From Bacillus sp. CH140a_4T (GTDB taxonomy: Bacteria > Bacillota > Bacilli > Bacillales > Bacillaceae_G), in the NCBI RefSeq assembly GCF_008923725.1, contig NZ_WBPF01000013.1, positions 1,008,529-1,072,528 on the forward strand: DNA of 64,000 nucleotides, given 5' to 3'. A model generated the notes under the pieces. It saw only the letters and a list, made by a program, of their open reading frames with translations. It was not told where the DNA came from and did no database searches. Position numbers and translations under genes: made by a program. Position 1 is the stretch's first letter; each line of letters opens with the position of its first letter. This document shows positions 1-8,384 of the stretch, piece by piece.

Positions 1-724
1 GCTGACCTTGATGACCGTGCTGACCGTGTTGGCCGTGCTGACCTTGATGACCGTGCTGACCGTGTTGGCCTTGGTGACCGTGTTGGCCTTGGTGATGGTG
101 ATGGCCTTGGTGCGTTTGATAAAGAACAGCTTGCGGATGAATGTGATGGTGTCCATGGTGATGTACTTGTTGGTGATGACCATGATGGCCGTGTTGACCT
201 TGGTGATGGTGATGACCATGATGGCCGTGTTGGCCTTGGTGATGGTGATGACCATGATGGCCGTGTTGGCCTTGGTGATGGTGATGACCATGATGGCCGT
301 GTTGGCCTTGGTGATGGTGATGACCATGATGGCCGTGTTGACCTTGATGATGATGTCCATGATGGCCATGAAGACCATCAATAACTTGCGGATACCCTCC
401 TATTCCCCCAGCTACAACACCTACTCCCGGTACCGGAAATCCTGTCTGCACTCCTCCAACAAAAGAAGGAAATGTAGTTGGTGCTCCTACTGGAATTCCT
501 GTCTGTACGCCAGCTACTGATGTCGGAAACCCTCCCATTAATGCGGGCATTCCAGTTTGCATGCCAGCTACCGATGTTGGAAATCCTCCTGTTGCTCCCC
601 CCATCCAGCTCGGAATTCCACCGTATCCTTGTTGGCCAGCTCCTCCCATTAACATCATTTGTTCATAACTACCCGATCCACCTCCGAAGAAGCCATGTGG
701 TGCATTATTGTCCATCCCTTTCAT
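1..724 (-). CDS. His/Gly/Gln-rich tandem-repeat protein, probably spore surface (3' end outside window)
   Basis: Reading leftwards, an ATG at 722-724 follows a GAGGTG ribosome site and the frame stays open to the window edge, so the C-terminus is missing. The first ~115 residues are rich in Gly, Pro, Met and Thr, with a recurring GGFPTSVAGMQTG-type segment. The rest is almost entirely His, Gln and Gly, built on a 12-residue unit (QGQHGHHGHHHH) and then a QGQHGQHGH type. There is no signal peptide and no Cys. Such composition resembles coat or exosporium proteins of the B. cereus group and would bind metal ions, but I do not recognise the family; the spore assignment is inference. Confidence 0.75.
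   Translation of the reverse strand, partial: MKGMDNNAPHGFFGGGSGSYEQMMLMGGAGQQGYGGIPSWMGGATGGFPTSVAGMQTGMPALMGGFPTSVAGVQTGIPVGAPTTFPSFVGGVQTGFPVPGVGVVAGGIGGYPQVIDGLHGHHGHHHQGQHGHHGHHHHQGQHGHHGHHHHQGQHGHHGHHHHQGQHGHHGHHHHQGQHGHHGHHQQVHHHGHHHIHPQAVLYQTHQGHHHHQGQHGHQGQHGQHGHQGQHGQHGQHGHQGQ
184..327. repeat. Four tandem 36-bp coding repeats (12 codons)
   Basis: Units at 184-219, 220-255, 256-291 and 292-327 differ by one base (the first has gacc where the others have ggcc), and a shortened 33-bp variant follows at 328-360. They encode the 12-residue His-rich unit of the protein on the minus strand. The near identity suggests recent expansion, so copy number probably varies between strains. Confidence 0.9.
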
Positions 725-885
725 TCCTTTCACCTCTTCTACTCAATTTAACCTACCTTTTTTATCATATTTCCTAGTCAAGAATAGGTGTTTGTCTGTA
801 TAAGAATTCCTTATCTTTTTCCTTATCCATGGTAGAATTGATGCACTGATTATTCTTTCTTCAATATTAAATAGGAGGTATTTCA

Positions 886-1314
886 TTGAAAAATGTTACG
901 AAAGCTTTAATCGATGATTTAGATGCAATCATACATATAGATATCGATGTAATCGGAGACGATAGTAGAAGAAGTTATATCCAGCACACTATCAATGAGG
1001 GCAGATGCGTCATTGTAAAAGAAGACAATTCTATCTCTGGTTTTCTAACATACGATACAAATTTCTTTGGTTGTACTTTCCTCTCATTAATCATTGTTTC
1101 GCCAACTAAAAGAAGGCGAGGCTATGCAAGTTCGTTAATCTCATATATGTTAAGTCATTCTCCTACTCAAAAAATATTTTCTTCAACGAACGAATCGAAT
1201 GAAAGTATGCAGAAAGTATTTAACGCGAACGGTTTTATACGCAGTGGAATGATTGAAAACTTAGATGAAGGTGATCCAGAGATGATTTTCTACACAAAAA
1301 AGCTCAGAGTATAA
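886..1314 (+). CDS. GNAT-family N-acetyltransferase
   Basis: A 142-residue protein with the GNAT fold. A central beta strand (LSLIIVSP, residues ~65-72) leads into the acetyl-CoA pyrophosphate loop KRRRGYASSLI (residues ~75-85), a version of the R/Q-x-x-G-x-G/A motif. The C-terminal part has the usual SNESMQKVFNANGF pattern of ribosomal-protein or small-molecule acetyltransferases. The start is TTG, preceded by a perfect AGGAGG at 873-878 with 7-nt spacing. Its substrate cannot be read from sequence. It converges on leuS and its stop codon lies inside the shared terminator. Confidence 0.85.
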   Translation: MKNVTKALIDDLDAIIHIDIDVIGDDSRRSYIQHTINEGRCVIVKEDNSISGFLTYDTNFFGCTFLSLIIVSPTKRRRGYASSLISYMLSHSPTQKIFSSTNESNESMQKVFNANGFIRSGMIENLDEGDPEMIFYTKKLRV

Positions 1315-1333
1315 ATACTCTGAGCTTTTATTT
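1296..1333. terminator. Bidirectional terminator between GNAT gene and leuS
   Basis: An 11-bp perfect stem (1301-1311 with 1316-1326) is flanked by A-rich and T-rich tracts, so it can serve both convergent genes. Confidence 0.85.
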
Positions 1334-1341
1334 AGAATGAA

Positions 1342-3750
1342 TTAGTTTGCAACAACGTTAACAAGTTTTCCAGGAACAACAATTACTTTACGAACTGTTT
1401 TCCCTTCAATTTGGTCTTGAATTGCTTCAAGTGCAAGTTGTTCCATTTCTTCTTTTGATGCGTCTTTACTCATTGTTAGTTTCGCGCGAACTTTGCCCAT
1501 AATTTGAACAACGATTTCAACTTCATCTTCTACAAGTTTAGACTCATCAAATGTTGGCCAGCTTGCATATGTGATTGTTTCATTGTATCCAAGCTTGCTC
1601 CATAGCTCTTCCCCGATATGAGGTGCAACTGGTGCAATCATTTTTACGAAACCTTCTACATATTCTTTCGGAAGTGTTTCAGCTTTGTATGCATCGTTGA
1701 TGAATACCATCATTTGAGAAATCGCTGTGTTGAAGCGAAGCTCTGCATAGTCTTCTGTTACTTTCTTCACTGTTTGGTGGTAAGCTTTTTCAAGCTCTTT
1801 ATTTGGTGCATCAGTAATTTTCTCACTTAATTCACCGTTCTCTTGAACGAATAGGCGCCATACACGGTCTAAGAAACGACGAGCTCCGTCAAGACCATTT
1901 TCAGACCAAGCGATGGAAGCATCTAACGGTCCCATGAACATTTCGTATAGACGAAGTGTATCTGCACCGTGGCTTGCTACGATATCATCAGGGTTTACAA
2001 CGTTACCTTTTGATTTACTCATTTTCTCGTTGTTTTCACCTAGAATCATACCTTGGTTGAATAATTGTTGGAACGGCTCTTTCGTTGGAACTACACCGAT
2101 ATCATATAATACTTTATGCCAGAAACGAGCATATAGTAAGTGAAGTACAGCGTGCTCTGCTCCGCCAATATAAATATCAACTGGAAGCCATTGTTTTACT
2201 TTTTCAGGATCTACAAGTGCTTCGCTATTGTTTGGATCGATGTAACGTAGGTAATACCAGCAGCTACCAGCCCATTGTGGCATTGTATTCGTTTCACGAC
2301 GACCTTTTTTACCAGTTTCAGGATCAACAACGTTTACCCACTCGTCAATGTTAGCAAGTGGTGATTCACCTGTACCTGAAGGACGAATGTTTTCTGTTTT
2401 CGGAAGAACTAATGGTAATTCTTCTTCTTTCACAGCTGTCATTGTGCCATCTTCCCAGTGAATTACTGGAATTGGCTCACCCCAGTAACGTTGACGGCTG
2501 AATAACCAATCACGTAGACGGTACGTTACTTTTTGATTTCCTGCGCTCGTTACTTCAAGCCATTCAATCATTTTTGCAATTGCTTCTTCTTTATTTAAAC
2601 CATCAAGGAATGCTGAGTTTACGTGCGCACCATCACCTGTGTATGCTTCTTTCGTAATGTCTCCACCTTTTACAACTTCCTTCATTGGAAGATTGAATGT
2701 TGATGCGAATTCATAGTCACGCTCATCGTGAGCTGGGACTGCCATTACAGCACCTGTTCCGTAAGTTGCAAGAACGTAGTCAGCAATCCAGATTGGTAAT
2801 TTCTCACCATTTACTGGGTTAACCGCGTAAGCACCAGTGAATACACCAGTTTTCTCTTTCGCAAGTTCTGTACGCTCTAGGTCACTCTTCATTTTAACAG
2901 AGTTAATGTAAGCTTCTACAGCTTCTTTTTGCTCTGCTGTTGTAATGTCAGCAACAAGCGCATGCTCTGGAGCAAGTACACAGTAGCTCGCACCAAATAG
3001 TGTATCAGGACGCGTTGTGAAAACTGTGAATTTCTCGTCTGTACCATCAATATTGAAGTGTACTTCTGCACCCTCAGAACGACCGATCCAGTTACGTTGC
3101 ATATCTTTTAAGCTTTCTGGCCAATCAAGCTCATCTAAATCTTCTAATAGACGATCTCCGTAAGCTGTAATTTTTAACATCCACTGTCTCATCGGACGAC
3201 GCTCAACTGGATGTCCACCGCGCTCACTCTTACCGTCAATGATTTCTTCGTTCGCAAGTACTGTACCAAGTGCTGGGCACCAGTTTACAGGTACTTCATC
3301 AACGTAAGCTAAACCTTTTTCAAATAGTTTTAGGAAGATCCATTGTGTCCACTTGTAGTAGTTTGGATCTGTTGTATTTACTTCACGATCCCAATCGTAA
3401 GAGAAGCCTAATGCTTTAATTTGATTACGGAACGTATTAATATTAAGCTCTGTAAATTCTGCTGGGCTGTTTCCAGTATCAAGTGCATATTGCTCTGCTG
3501 GAAGACCGAATGCATCCCATCCCATTGGATGAAGAACGTTATATCCTTGCATACGCTTCATACGAGATAAAATATCTGTCGCTGTATAACCTTCTGGATG
3601 TCCTACGTGTAGGCCTGCACCTGATGGATATGGGAACATATCTAGTGCATAAAATTTTGGTTTTTCTGTCTCATCTGGCGTACGGAATGTTTTATTCTCT
3701 TCCCAGTACCCTTGCCACTTCTTCTCAATATTTTGATGATTAAAGCTCAT
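1342..3750 (-). CDS. leuS: Leucyl-tRNA synthetase
   Basis: An 802-residue class Ia aminoacyl-tRNA synthetase that charges tRNA-Leu in the cytosol. The HIGH signature is present as HVGH at residues 48-51 and the KMSKS loop as KMSKS at about residues 575-580. Between them lies the CP1 editing domain, with the Thr-rich [10 protein letters not shown] segment and [15 protein letters not shown]. The C-terminal anticodon-binding domain and the short GKVRAKL extension are complete. The length is normal for bacterial LeuRS. The start ATG at 3750 follows AAGGAGGG. It is transcribed alone behind a T-box leader. Confidence 0.98.
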   Translation of the reverse strand: MSFNHQNIEKKWQGYWEENKTFRTPDETEKPKFYALDMFPYPSGAGLHVGHPEGYTATDILSRMKRMQGYNVLHPMGWDAFGLPAEQYALDTGNSPAEFTELNINTFRNQIKALGFSYDWDREVNTTDPNYYKWTQWIFLKLFEKGLAYVDEVPVNWCPALGTVLANEEIIDGKSERGGHPVERRPMRQWMLKITAYGDRLLEDLDELDWPESLKDMQRNWIGRSEGAEVHFNIDGTDEKFTVFTTRPDTLFGASYCVLAPEHALVADITTAEQKEAVEAYINSVKMKSDLERTELAKEKTGVFTGAYAVNPVNGEKLPIWIADYVLATYGTGAVMAVPAHDERDYEFASTFNLPMKEVVKGGDITKEAYTGDGAHVNSAFLDGLNKEEAIAKMIEWLEVTSAGNQKVTYRLRDWLFSRQRYWGEPIPVIHWEDGTMTAVKEEELPLVLPKTENIRPSGTGESPLANIDEWVNVVDPETGKKGRRETNTMPQWAGSCWYYLRYIDPNNSEALVDPEKVKQWLPVDIYIGGAEHAVLHLLYARFWHKVLYDIGVVPTKEPFQQLFNQGMILGENNEKMSKSKGNVVNPDDIVASHGADTLRLYEMFMGPLDASIAWSENGLDGARRFLDRVWRLFVQENGELSEKITDAPNKELEKAYHQTVKKVTEDYAELRFNTAISQMMVFINDAYKAETLPKEYVEGFVKMIAPVAPHIGEELWSKLGYNETITYASWPTFDESKLVEDEVEIVVQIMGKVRAKLTMSKDASKEEMEQLALEAIQDQIEGKTVRKVIVVPGKLVNVVAN

Positions 3751-3792
3751 GAGATACCCTCCTTGAAATTCTATTTATTTTCACCGCCCAAA

Positions 3793-4187
3793 ATACAAAA
3801 AACCTCTCATCCCTAGAAAGGGACGAGAGGTTATAGATTCCCGCGGTACCACCCTAAATTAATGTAAAAATATACATTCGCTTAGATCCGTAACGTGGAT
3901 TAACGGCAATTGCTACTACTAGTTTCACAACTGCAACTCAAAGGCGAGTTCATAACGAAACGTGGATTGACTTGCACCGACCGTCAACTCTCTAAACCAG
4001 CTTCTATTACTACTACTCCTTCTCACTGTTATTACAAATATAAGTTAATGTGAACTACCCACCACTTCGTATCTCTTAAGAGCTTACTTAAAGCGAAGGC
4101 TTCTCGGTTAATCGTTATTCTTACTAACTAACGAATTCGTCTTAGGACAGCCGAGCTATCTCCCTTGTTCCAAAGGTTGTTTTATTT
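3793..4187 (-). promoter_or_regulatory. T-box leader of leuS (tRNA-Leu sensing)
   Basis: The ~400-nt leader holds the conserved T-box sequence AGGGTGGTACCGCG (minus strand, 3842-3855), which pairs with the uncharged tRNA acceptor end. It is followed by a terminator hairpin with a T run at about 3793-3832. Upstream lies the stem I region, with the typical distal loop near 3965-4000. A CTC triplet at 3946-3948 sits in a GAACTCGCC context and is the likely leucine specifier. Uncharged tRNA-Leu would promote read-through. T-box identity is clear; the exact specifier is inferred. Confidence 0.93.
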
Positions 4188-4193
4188 AAATAT

Positions 4194-4222
4194 ATTCTAA
4201 AACATGTTACATGTTCCGTCAA
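4194..4222 (-). promoter_or_regulatory. SigA-type promoter of leuS
   Basis: On the minus strand TTGACG (4217-4222) and TAGAAT (4194-4199) are separated by exactly 17 bp. This places the transcription start a few bases before the T-box leader. The -35 box lies immediately downstream of the MFS gene stop codon. Confidence 0.8.
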
Positions 4223-4223
4223 A

Positions 4224-5417
4224 CTAAACTGCAATTTTTTCTTCAACTGTTTCTTCTACTTTTACTCGCTTATCGTACATGCTCGTTGCAATAATCGCTA
4301 CTACAAGCATTACCATGATCGCTATAAACAATACTTCCATATTATATAAATCAACAATTGCTCCGCCAACGACTGGTCCGAACATTTTCCCTACAGTCGC
4401 CGCGCTATTTACAACGCCTTGATAAAACCCTAACTTATCTTTTGGCGCAAGTATATTTGCAATGGTCGGAACTGCTGGCCATACAAATAACTCACCAATT
4501 GTTAATGTTACCATCGCAACGAGGAACATCGTAAATTGCTGCGCTTGGCTTAACACAATAAATGACGCCGCAAAAATGACGATTCCAATCATAATTTGTT
4601 GTTTTAAAGAACGCTTCATCCAGCGAATTAGCATACTAACTAGTGGCTGCGCACAAACAATCATCGCTCCGTTTATCGTCCATAATAAGCTGTAGTGACG
4701 AAGGCTAATGTTTAATTCTTGCATATGTGTTGCAATTGCCCCTTGCCACTGTACGTATGTAACCCAGCATAAAGCGTATGCTACACATACGATAAGAAGT
4801 GCTTTGAATCCAGGTGTAAGCGTCCAGCCTTTTTTCGTTTCGACTTCTTTTTGCACGCCTGGCTCTTTTTTGTCTTCCATACCACGGAATCCGATAAAAG
4901 CAATCAAGAAGAAAACAAAGTATAAAATAAAGTTTGCTAAGAAAATATAATCAAAGCGATACGATGCAACTAATCCACCACACGCTGTTCCGATCGCAAT
5001 ACCAACGTTTTGTCCAACATACATCGCATTAAATGCTCGTCTTCCGCCCTCTGGCCAAACCGTACCGACCATCGCATACATCGATGGGAAGACCATTCCA
5101 GAACCAAAGCCGATTAATGCTAGCCACACAACATATAACGGCCAACCATGGAAGAACACAAGACCTAAAATCGATACGAGTGTAATAACAATCCCTACTA
5201 AAGTTGATTTATAGCCGCCCCATTTATCAAATAAAACACCGCCGAGCAAGTTTCCGATTACACCAGTAAGCGAGTTGATCATTAATACCATTCCGGCCAC
5301 AGATAAAGATTTTCCTAGGTGATCATGCAAATAAATTGTATTAAAAGGCCATAAAAAAGAAGCACCCGTGACATTAATAATCATCCCAGCTACTAATAGC
5401 CATACTTTCCTTGGCAT
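4224..5417 (-). CDS. Major facilitator superfamily transporter (YttB-like position)
   Basis: A 397-residue membrane protein with about 12 hydrophobic segments. The N-terminal half carries the MFS loop 2-3 motif as GVLFDKWGGYKSTLVG. The pattern GSGMVFPSMYAMVGTVWPEGGRRAFNAMYVGQNVG in TM4-5 is typical of Bacillus drug/metabolite efflux MFS proteins. Its place beside leuS matches yttB of B. subtilis, so orthology is likely but not proven. The start ATG follows GGAGGGGA. The substrate is unknown. The leuS promoter begins right after its stop codon. Confidence 0.88.
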   Translation of the reverse strand: MPRKVWLLVAGMIINVTGASFLWPFNTIYLHDHLGKSLSVAGMVLMINSLTGVIGNLLGGVLFDKWGGYKSTLVGIVITLVSILGLVFFHGWPLYVVWLALIGFGSGMVFPSMYAMVGTVWPEGGRRAFNAMYVGQNVGIAIGTACGGLVASYRFDYIFLANFILYFVFFLIAFIGFRGMEDKKEPGVQKEVETKKGWTLTPGFKALLIVCVAYALCWVTYVQWQGAIATHMQELNISLRHYSLLWTINGAMIVCAQPLVSMLIRWMKRSLKQQIMIGIVIFAASFIVLSQAQQFTMFLVAMVTLTIGELFVWPAVPTIANILAPKDKLGFYQGVVNSAATVGKMFGPVVGGAIVDLYNMEVLFIAIMVMLVVAIIATSMYDKRVKVEETVEEKIAV

Positions 5418-5540
5418 AGTCTCCCCTCCTATTCTATTTTTTCGTTCATCTATAACAGTAAAATTGTAGTCGTTTTTAAATAGGAAGGCAACTGATTAAT
5501 AGTTGATGAAATTCAGATAACGGTTTTTCGGTAAATGAAA

Positions 5541-5650
5541 TTATATTGATTGCCGCTTAAAAATATATGAGCGATTATTAAAATATATCGGCGATTTCCA
5601 AAATATATCAGCGATTATTGAAATATATCGACTTACCGACAAAAAACGAC
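5541..5650 (+). repeat. Dispersed 20-bp-periodic intergenic repeat, copy A
   Basis: Exact 20-bp units at 5561-5580, 5581-5600 and 5601-5620 (AAATATATCRGCGATT plus variable bases) precede a terminal unit AAATATATCGACTTACCGAC at 5621-5640 and AAAAAACGAC. A diverged unit lies at about 5541-5560. The element sits between two minus-strand genes. Five more copies occur in this window. Confidence 0.9.
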
Positions 5651-5665
5651 ATTAGTAACAATGTA

Positions 5666-5712
5666 TAAATAAGGGGAGACCGCCTGAACTTCACGCAGTC
5701 TCCCCTTATTTA
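5666..5712. terminator. Terminator downstream of the khtU-like gene
   Basis: A 14-bp perfect stem (5667-5680 with 5698-5711) is followed by T-rich sequence on both sides. The antiporter gene ends three bases away. Confidence 0.85.
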
Positions 5713-5714
5713 TA

Positions 5715-6938
5715 CTATCCAACTTCTTTTTCTCGCTTCGCACGTTCTTTCGCACTCCATTTAAATATCTTATCTAATAGAGAGTATATTCTCCCAGACT
5801 CTTTCGTTAATAACGGTCCTAACGATGCTAATATTAAAACGTACAGCGCTGAGAACGGTTTAATCGTTGCCATTAAACCGCCCGCAATCCCGATATTCGC
5901 GACTATAATAGAAAATTCTCCGCGTGATACGAGGGTTAATCCAATATTTGTGGAAGCCTTATGCGATAAGCCAGCTTTACGTCCGGCAAGCATTCCCGCT
6001 GTAAAATTACCGATGAGCGTAATCAAAACTGCTCCTAAAGCCAACCACACTGCTCCTCCAAGTGAAAACGGATCTATACTTAAACCGAAGCTGAAAAAGA
6101 ATATGGCTCCGAAGAAATCACGAAACGGAACGACGAGATGCTCAATCCGATCGCTATGCTCTGTTTCAGAGAAGACGAGTCCTAGCAATAACGCTCCAAT
6201 CGCCTCAGCAACATGAATTGTTTCTGAAAATCCTGCTACAAAGAATAAAATAGCGAATATTACGATAATAAAAATTTCATTTGACGAAATATCAAATATT
6301 TTATTTAAGAACGGCGTAGCTTTTCTAGCGATTACAAAGAATAGGAGCATATACCCGACTGCGATTAACACCGATGTAAGAGCACCTACAAATGATGTTG
6401 CACCACCGAGTACTAATCCTGAAACGACTGATAAATATACAGCTAAAAAGATATCATCAAACATAATGATTCCTAATATTAATTCAGTCTCTTTATTACC
6501 AGATCTTCTTAAATCAACAATTACTTTTGCAACAATTGCACTCGATGAAATTGTAATGATTCCAGCAATAATTAACGTTTCTAATAAGGGGAAGCCCATA
6601 ATATATCCATAAAGTAAACCTAATATGAAATTAAGCGATATATGAACACTACCCCCAAAAGCAATCGACTTTCCTGATTTAATTAATTTTTTTATTGAGA
6701 ATTCTAAGCCTAAGTAGAATAAGAGGAATATGACGCCAACACGGCCGAGGAAGGAAATAACTTCTCCGCTTTCAATAAATCTTAAATCGATAAGTCCTAA
6801 ATCTGGGGCATGAGGCCCCACTAACATACCGAGTATAATGAGAAACGGAATAATCGAGAACTTTAACTTCGCAGCGAGGATAGCTGCAAAAGCTACTAAT
6901 ACTAACGCAGTTCCAACTTCAAAGATTAAAGTATCCAT
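5715..6938 (-). CDS. khtU: K+/H+ antiporter membrane subunit (CPA2/Kef family, KhtU-like)
   Basis: A 407-residue integral membrane protein with ~12 hydrophobic segments and the Kef/CPA2 pattern. Features are LFYLGLEFSIKKL near residues 73-85, the SSSAIVAKVIVDL helix and the GLVFSETEHSDRIEHLVVPFRDFFGAIFF segment. RGEFSIIVANIGI appears near the C-terminal part. There is no cytosolic RCK domain in this chain; that is supplied by the gene immediately upstream. In B. subtilis KhtTU exports K+ in exchange for protons at alkaline pH. The ATG follows GGAGGTG, 3 nt after the khtT stop. Confidence 0.88.
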   Translation of the reverse strand: MDTLIFEVGTALVLVAFAAILAAKLKFSIIPFLIILGMLVGPHAPDLGLIDLRFIESGEVISFLGRVGVIFLLFYLGLEFSIKKLIKSGKSIAFGGSVHISLNFILGLLYGYIMGFPLLETLIIAGIITISSSAIVAKVIVDLRRSGNKETELILGIIMFDDIFLAVYLSVVSGLVLGGATSFVGALTSVLIAVGYMLLFFVIARKATPFLNKIFDISSNEIFIIVIFAILFFVAGFSETIHVAEAIGALLLGLVFSETEHSDRIEHLVVPFRDFFGAIFFFSFGLSIDPFSLGGAVWLALGAVLITLIGNFTAGMLAGRKAGLSHKASTNIGLTLVSRGEFSIIVANIGIAGGLMATIKPFSALYVLILASLGPLLTKESGRIYSLLDKIFKWSAKERAKREKEVG

Positions 6939-6941
6939 CGA

Positions 6942-7439
6942 TTAGGAATCACCTCCTGCTGAAAGCAATTCATTAATAATTCTTTTCACTTCATGTCTTT
7001 CACCCGACAACACGAGCATATCGCCAGCTTCAATAATAGAGTCTGGACCTGGATTAAAGAATTTCTTCATATTCTTTTTCAAAATAGCAATAATCGTTAC
7101 GTTATATGTTTTTCTGACATGTAAGCTACCAATTGTTTGTTGTACTACTGGTGCATGATTCTCCACCTTAAACCATTCAATTGATAGTCCTTCAAAAGCC
7201 ATCTCAATTGTGTCTAACGCTTGCGGTCTATATACCATTCCGCCTAATATAGCGGCAATTTGTCTCGCTTCAGAATCACGAAGAGAAATGCTTGAAATAC
7301 TCTCATCATGATCCGCATCAAAATGATACATTTCTCTTCGGCCATCATCATGAATAACGATAACCATTTTCTCATTACCTTTTGTTATCACTTCAAATTT
7401 ACATCCAATGCCCGGTAGTTCACTCTCTCTAATATTCAT
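6942..7439 (-). CDS. khtT: Regulatory RCK_C subunit of K+/H+ antiporter (KhtT-like)
   Basis: A soluble 165-residue protein whose C-terminal half (residues ~85-160) is an RCK_C/TrkA_C domain, ending with the typical GDMLVLSGERHEVKRI pattern. It starts MNIRESELPGIGCKFE, as KhtT-type proteins do. In B. subtilis KhtT binds cyclic di-AMP and gates KhtU. The start ATG follows GGAGGCGG. No khtS-like gene lies upstream, where a recombinase-like gene is found instead. Confidence 0.87.
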   Translation of the reverse strand: MNIRESELPGIGCKFEVITKGNEKMVIVIHDDGRREMYHFDADHDESISSISLRDSEARQIAAILGGMVYRPQALDTIEMAFEGLSIEWFKVENHAPVVQQTIGSLHVRKTYNVTIIAILKKNMKKFFNPGPDSIIEAGDMLVLSGERHEVKRIINELLSAGGDS

Positions 7440-7472
7440 ATTTCCGCCTCCTAAAGTTTTTAGTTACGGCTT

Positions 7473-8039
7473 TTACAAATCGACATCAATCTCAGTTTTA
7501 AACTTCTCATCTTTTGAGATTCCTAAATACTTGAGCGTCTCTGATGGAGTTGCGTGATGGAAATGCTTTTGCAATAGCGCGATCGCTATTCCTCTTTTGT
7601 ACGCATGAAATCCAAATGTTTTTCGCATTGAGTTCGTTCCAATCTTTCCAACAATTCCAACCGCTTCAGCTGCACTATGGATCACGCGATACGCTTGTTG
7701 GCGTGAGATTGAATTTGTCGTTTTATTAGATTGAAATACGTAGTTTTCTCTTTGAGCATCGATAGATTGTACGTACTCTAAAAGTGCTTCTTTTACTTTT
7801 GTATTTAAATAAATATCTTGTTTAAATTTTTCATCTTTTACAGGAAGAGAATAAAACTCTTTAACAGTCTTATCTTCATTTAATACCTCTTCAAATTTCA
7901 TACTAAGTAACTCGGTAATTTTTAATCCTGTGTTAATTCCAATAACAAATAAAAGATAATCTCGCTGCGAGTGCTCTTTTAAATACTTTTTCATAGCCTC
8001 AATTTGTTTTATATCTTTTAATGCCTCTACAACTTCCAT
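7473..8039 (-). CDS. Tyrosine-recombinase-like catalytic domain protein, active site degenerate
   Basis: A 188-residue protein matching the catalytic domain of phage-integrase-family recombinases (QRDYLLFVIGINTGLKITELL at the N-terminus, ETLKYLGI at the C-terminus), without the usual N-terminal SAM-like DNA-binding domain. The motif that normally reads G-x-R-I-S-E-L has Lys at residue 40 instead of the first catalytic Arg. HxxR reads NSMR (Asn136, Arg139); a His at 161/162 and the Tyr at 171 remain. It may be a domesticated DNA-binding protein or an inactive recombinase. The ATG follows GAGGAG. No att site or phage gene is nearby. Confidence 0.75.
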   Translation of the reverse strand: MEVVEALKDIKQIEAMKKYLKEHSQRDYLLFVIGINTGLKITELLSMKFEEVLNEDKTVKEFYSLPVKDEKFKQDIYLNTKVKEALLEYVQSIDAQRENYVFQSNKTTNSISRQQAYRVIHSAAEAVGIVGKIGTNSMRKTFGFHAYKRGIAIALLQKHFHHATPSETLKYLGISKDEKFKTEIDVDL

Positions 8040-8384
8040 ACATGTATCTCCTCATCTTATGAACGGTAATTTTCTCATTATCTTGTCCATTTTACCTTAT
8101 CATGCTATGAGATTTCCATGTATTATCCATTATTTTCACAATATACTCTTACGACAATTTTTCATTTGGAAATTTATGATTGTACAAATACGGTGTGGGT
8201 AGAAATAATAGGGGGAGTACAAGTTCAGCTTCTTTCTACAGATCAGATTCCTCCTTTCATTTTTCGGTTGCTGATACTTACATACTATGTTACTTATTTA
8301 CATTATATTATATATTTCAGTAACATTAAAGTGTTTTTTCTGAAAATACAAAAAGCCGAGCACTTTCACTCGGCTTTTTACGTA
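8040..8384. other. Intergenic region, no gene found
   Basis: This AT-rich 345-bp gap holds the ribosome site of the recombinase-like gene at its left edge and the bceB terminator at its right. A strong minus-strand AAAGGAGG at 8250-8257 has no ATG, GTG or TTG at usable distance, so no gene is called. Confidence 0.6.
8351..8380. terminator. Terminator downstream of bceB
   Basis: An AAAAGCCGAG / CTCGGCTTTT hairpin with a short loop, ending just before the bceB stop codon. Confidence 0.85.

Noticed and set aside
184-360. CRISPR-like direct repeats near the left edge
   Set aside because: Units are contiguous with no unique spacers and lie in a coding frame; they are protein repeats.
8-520. A 170-codon plus-strand frame across the first 500 bp
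   Set aside because: It is the mirror of the His-rich repeat on the minus strand (CAT/CAC read as ATG/GTG); no ribosome site and the residue pattern is meaningless.
8250-8257. Strong minus-strand AAAGGAGG in an intergenic region
   Set aside because: No usable start codon follows at normal spacing, so no gene was called.
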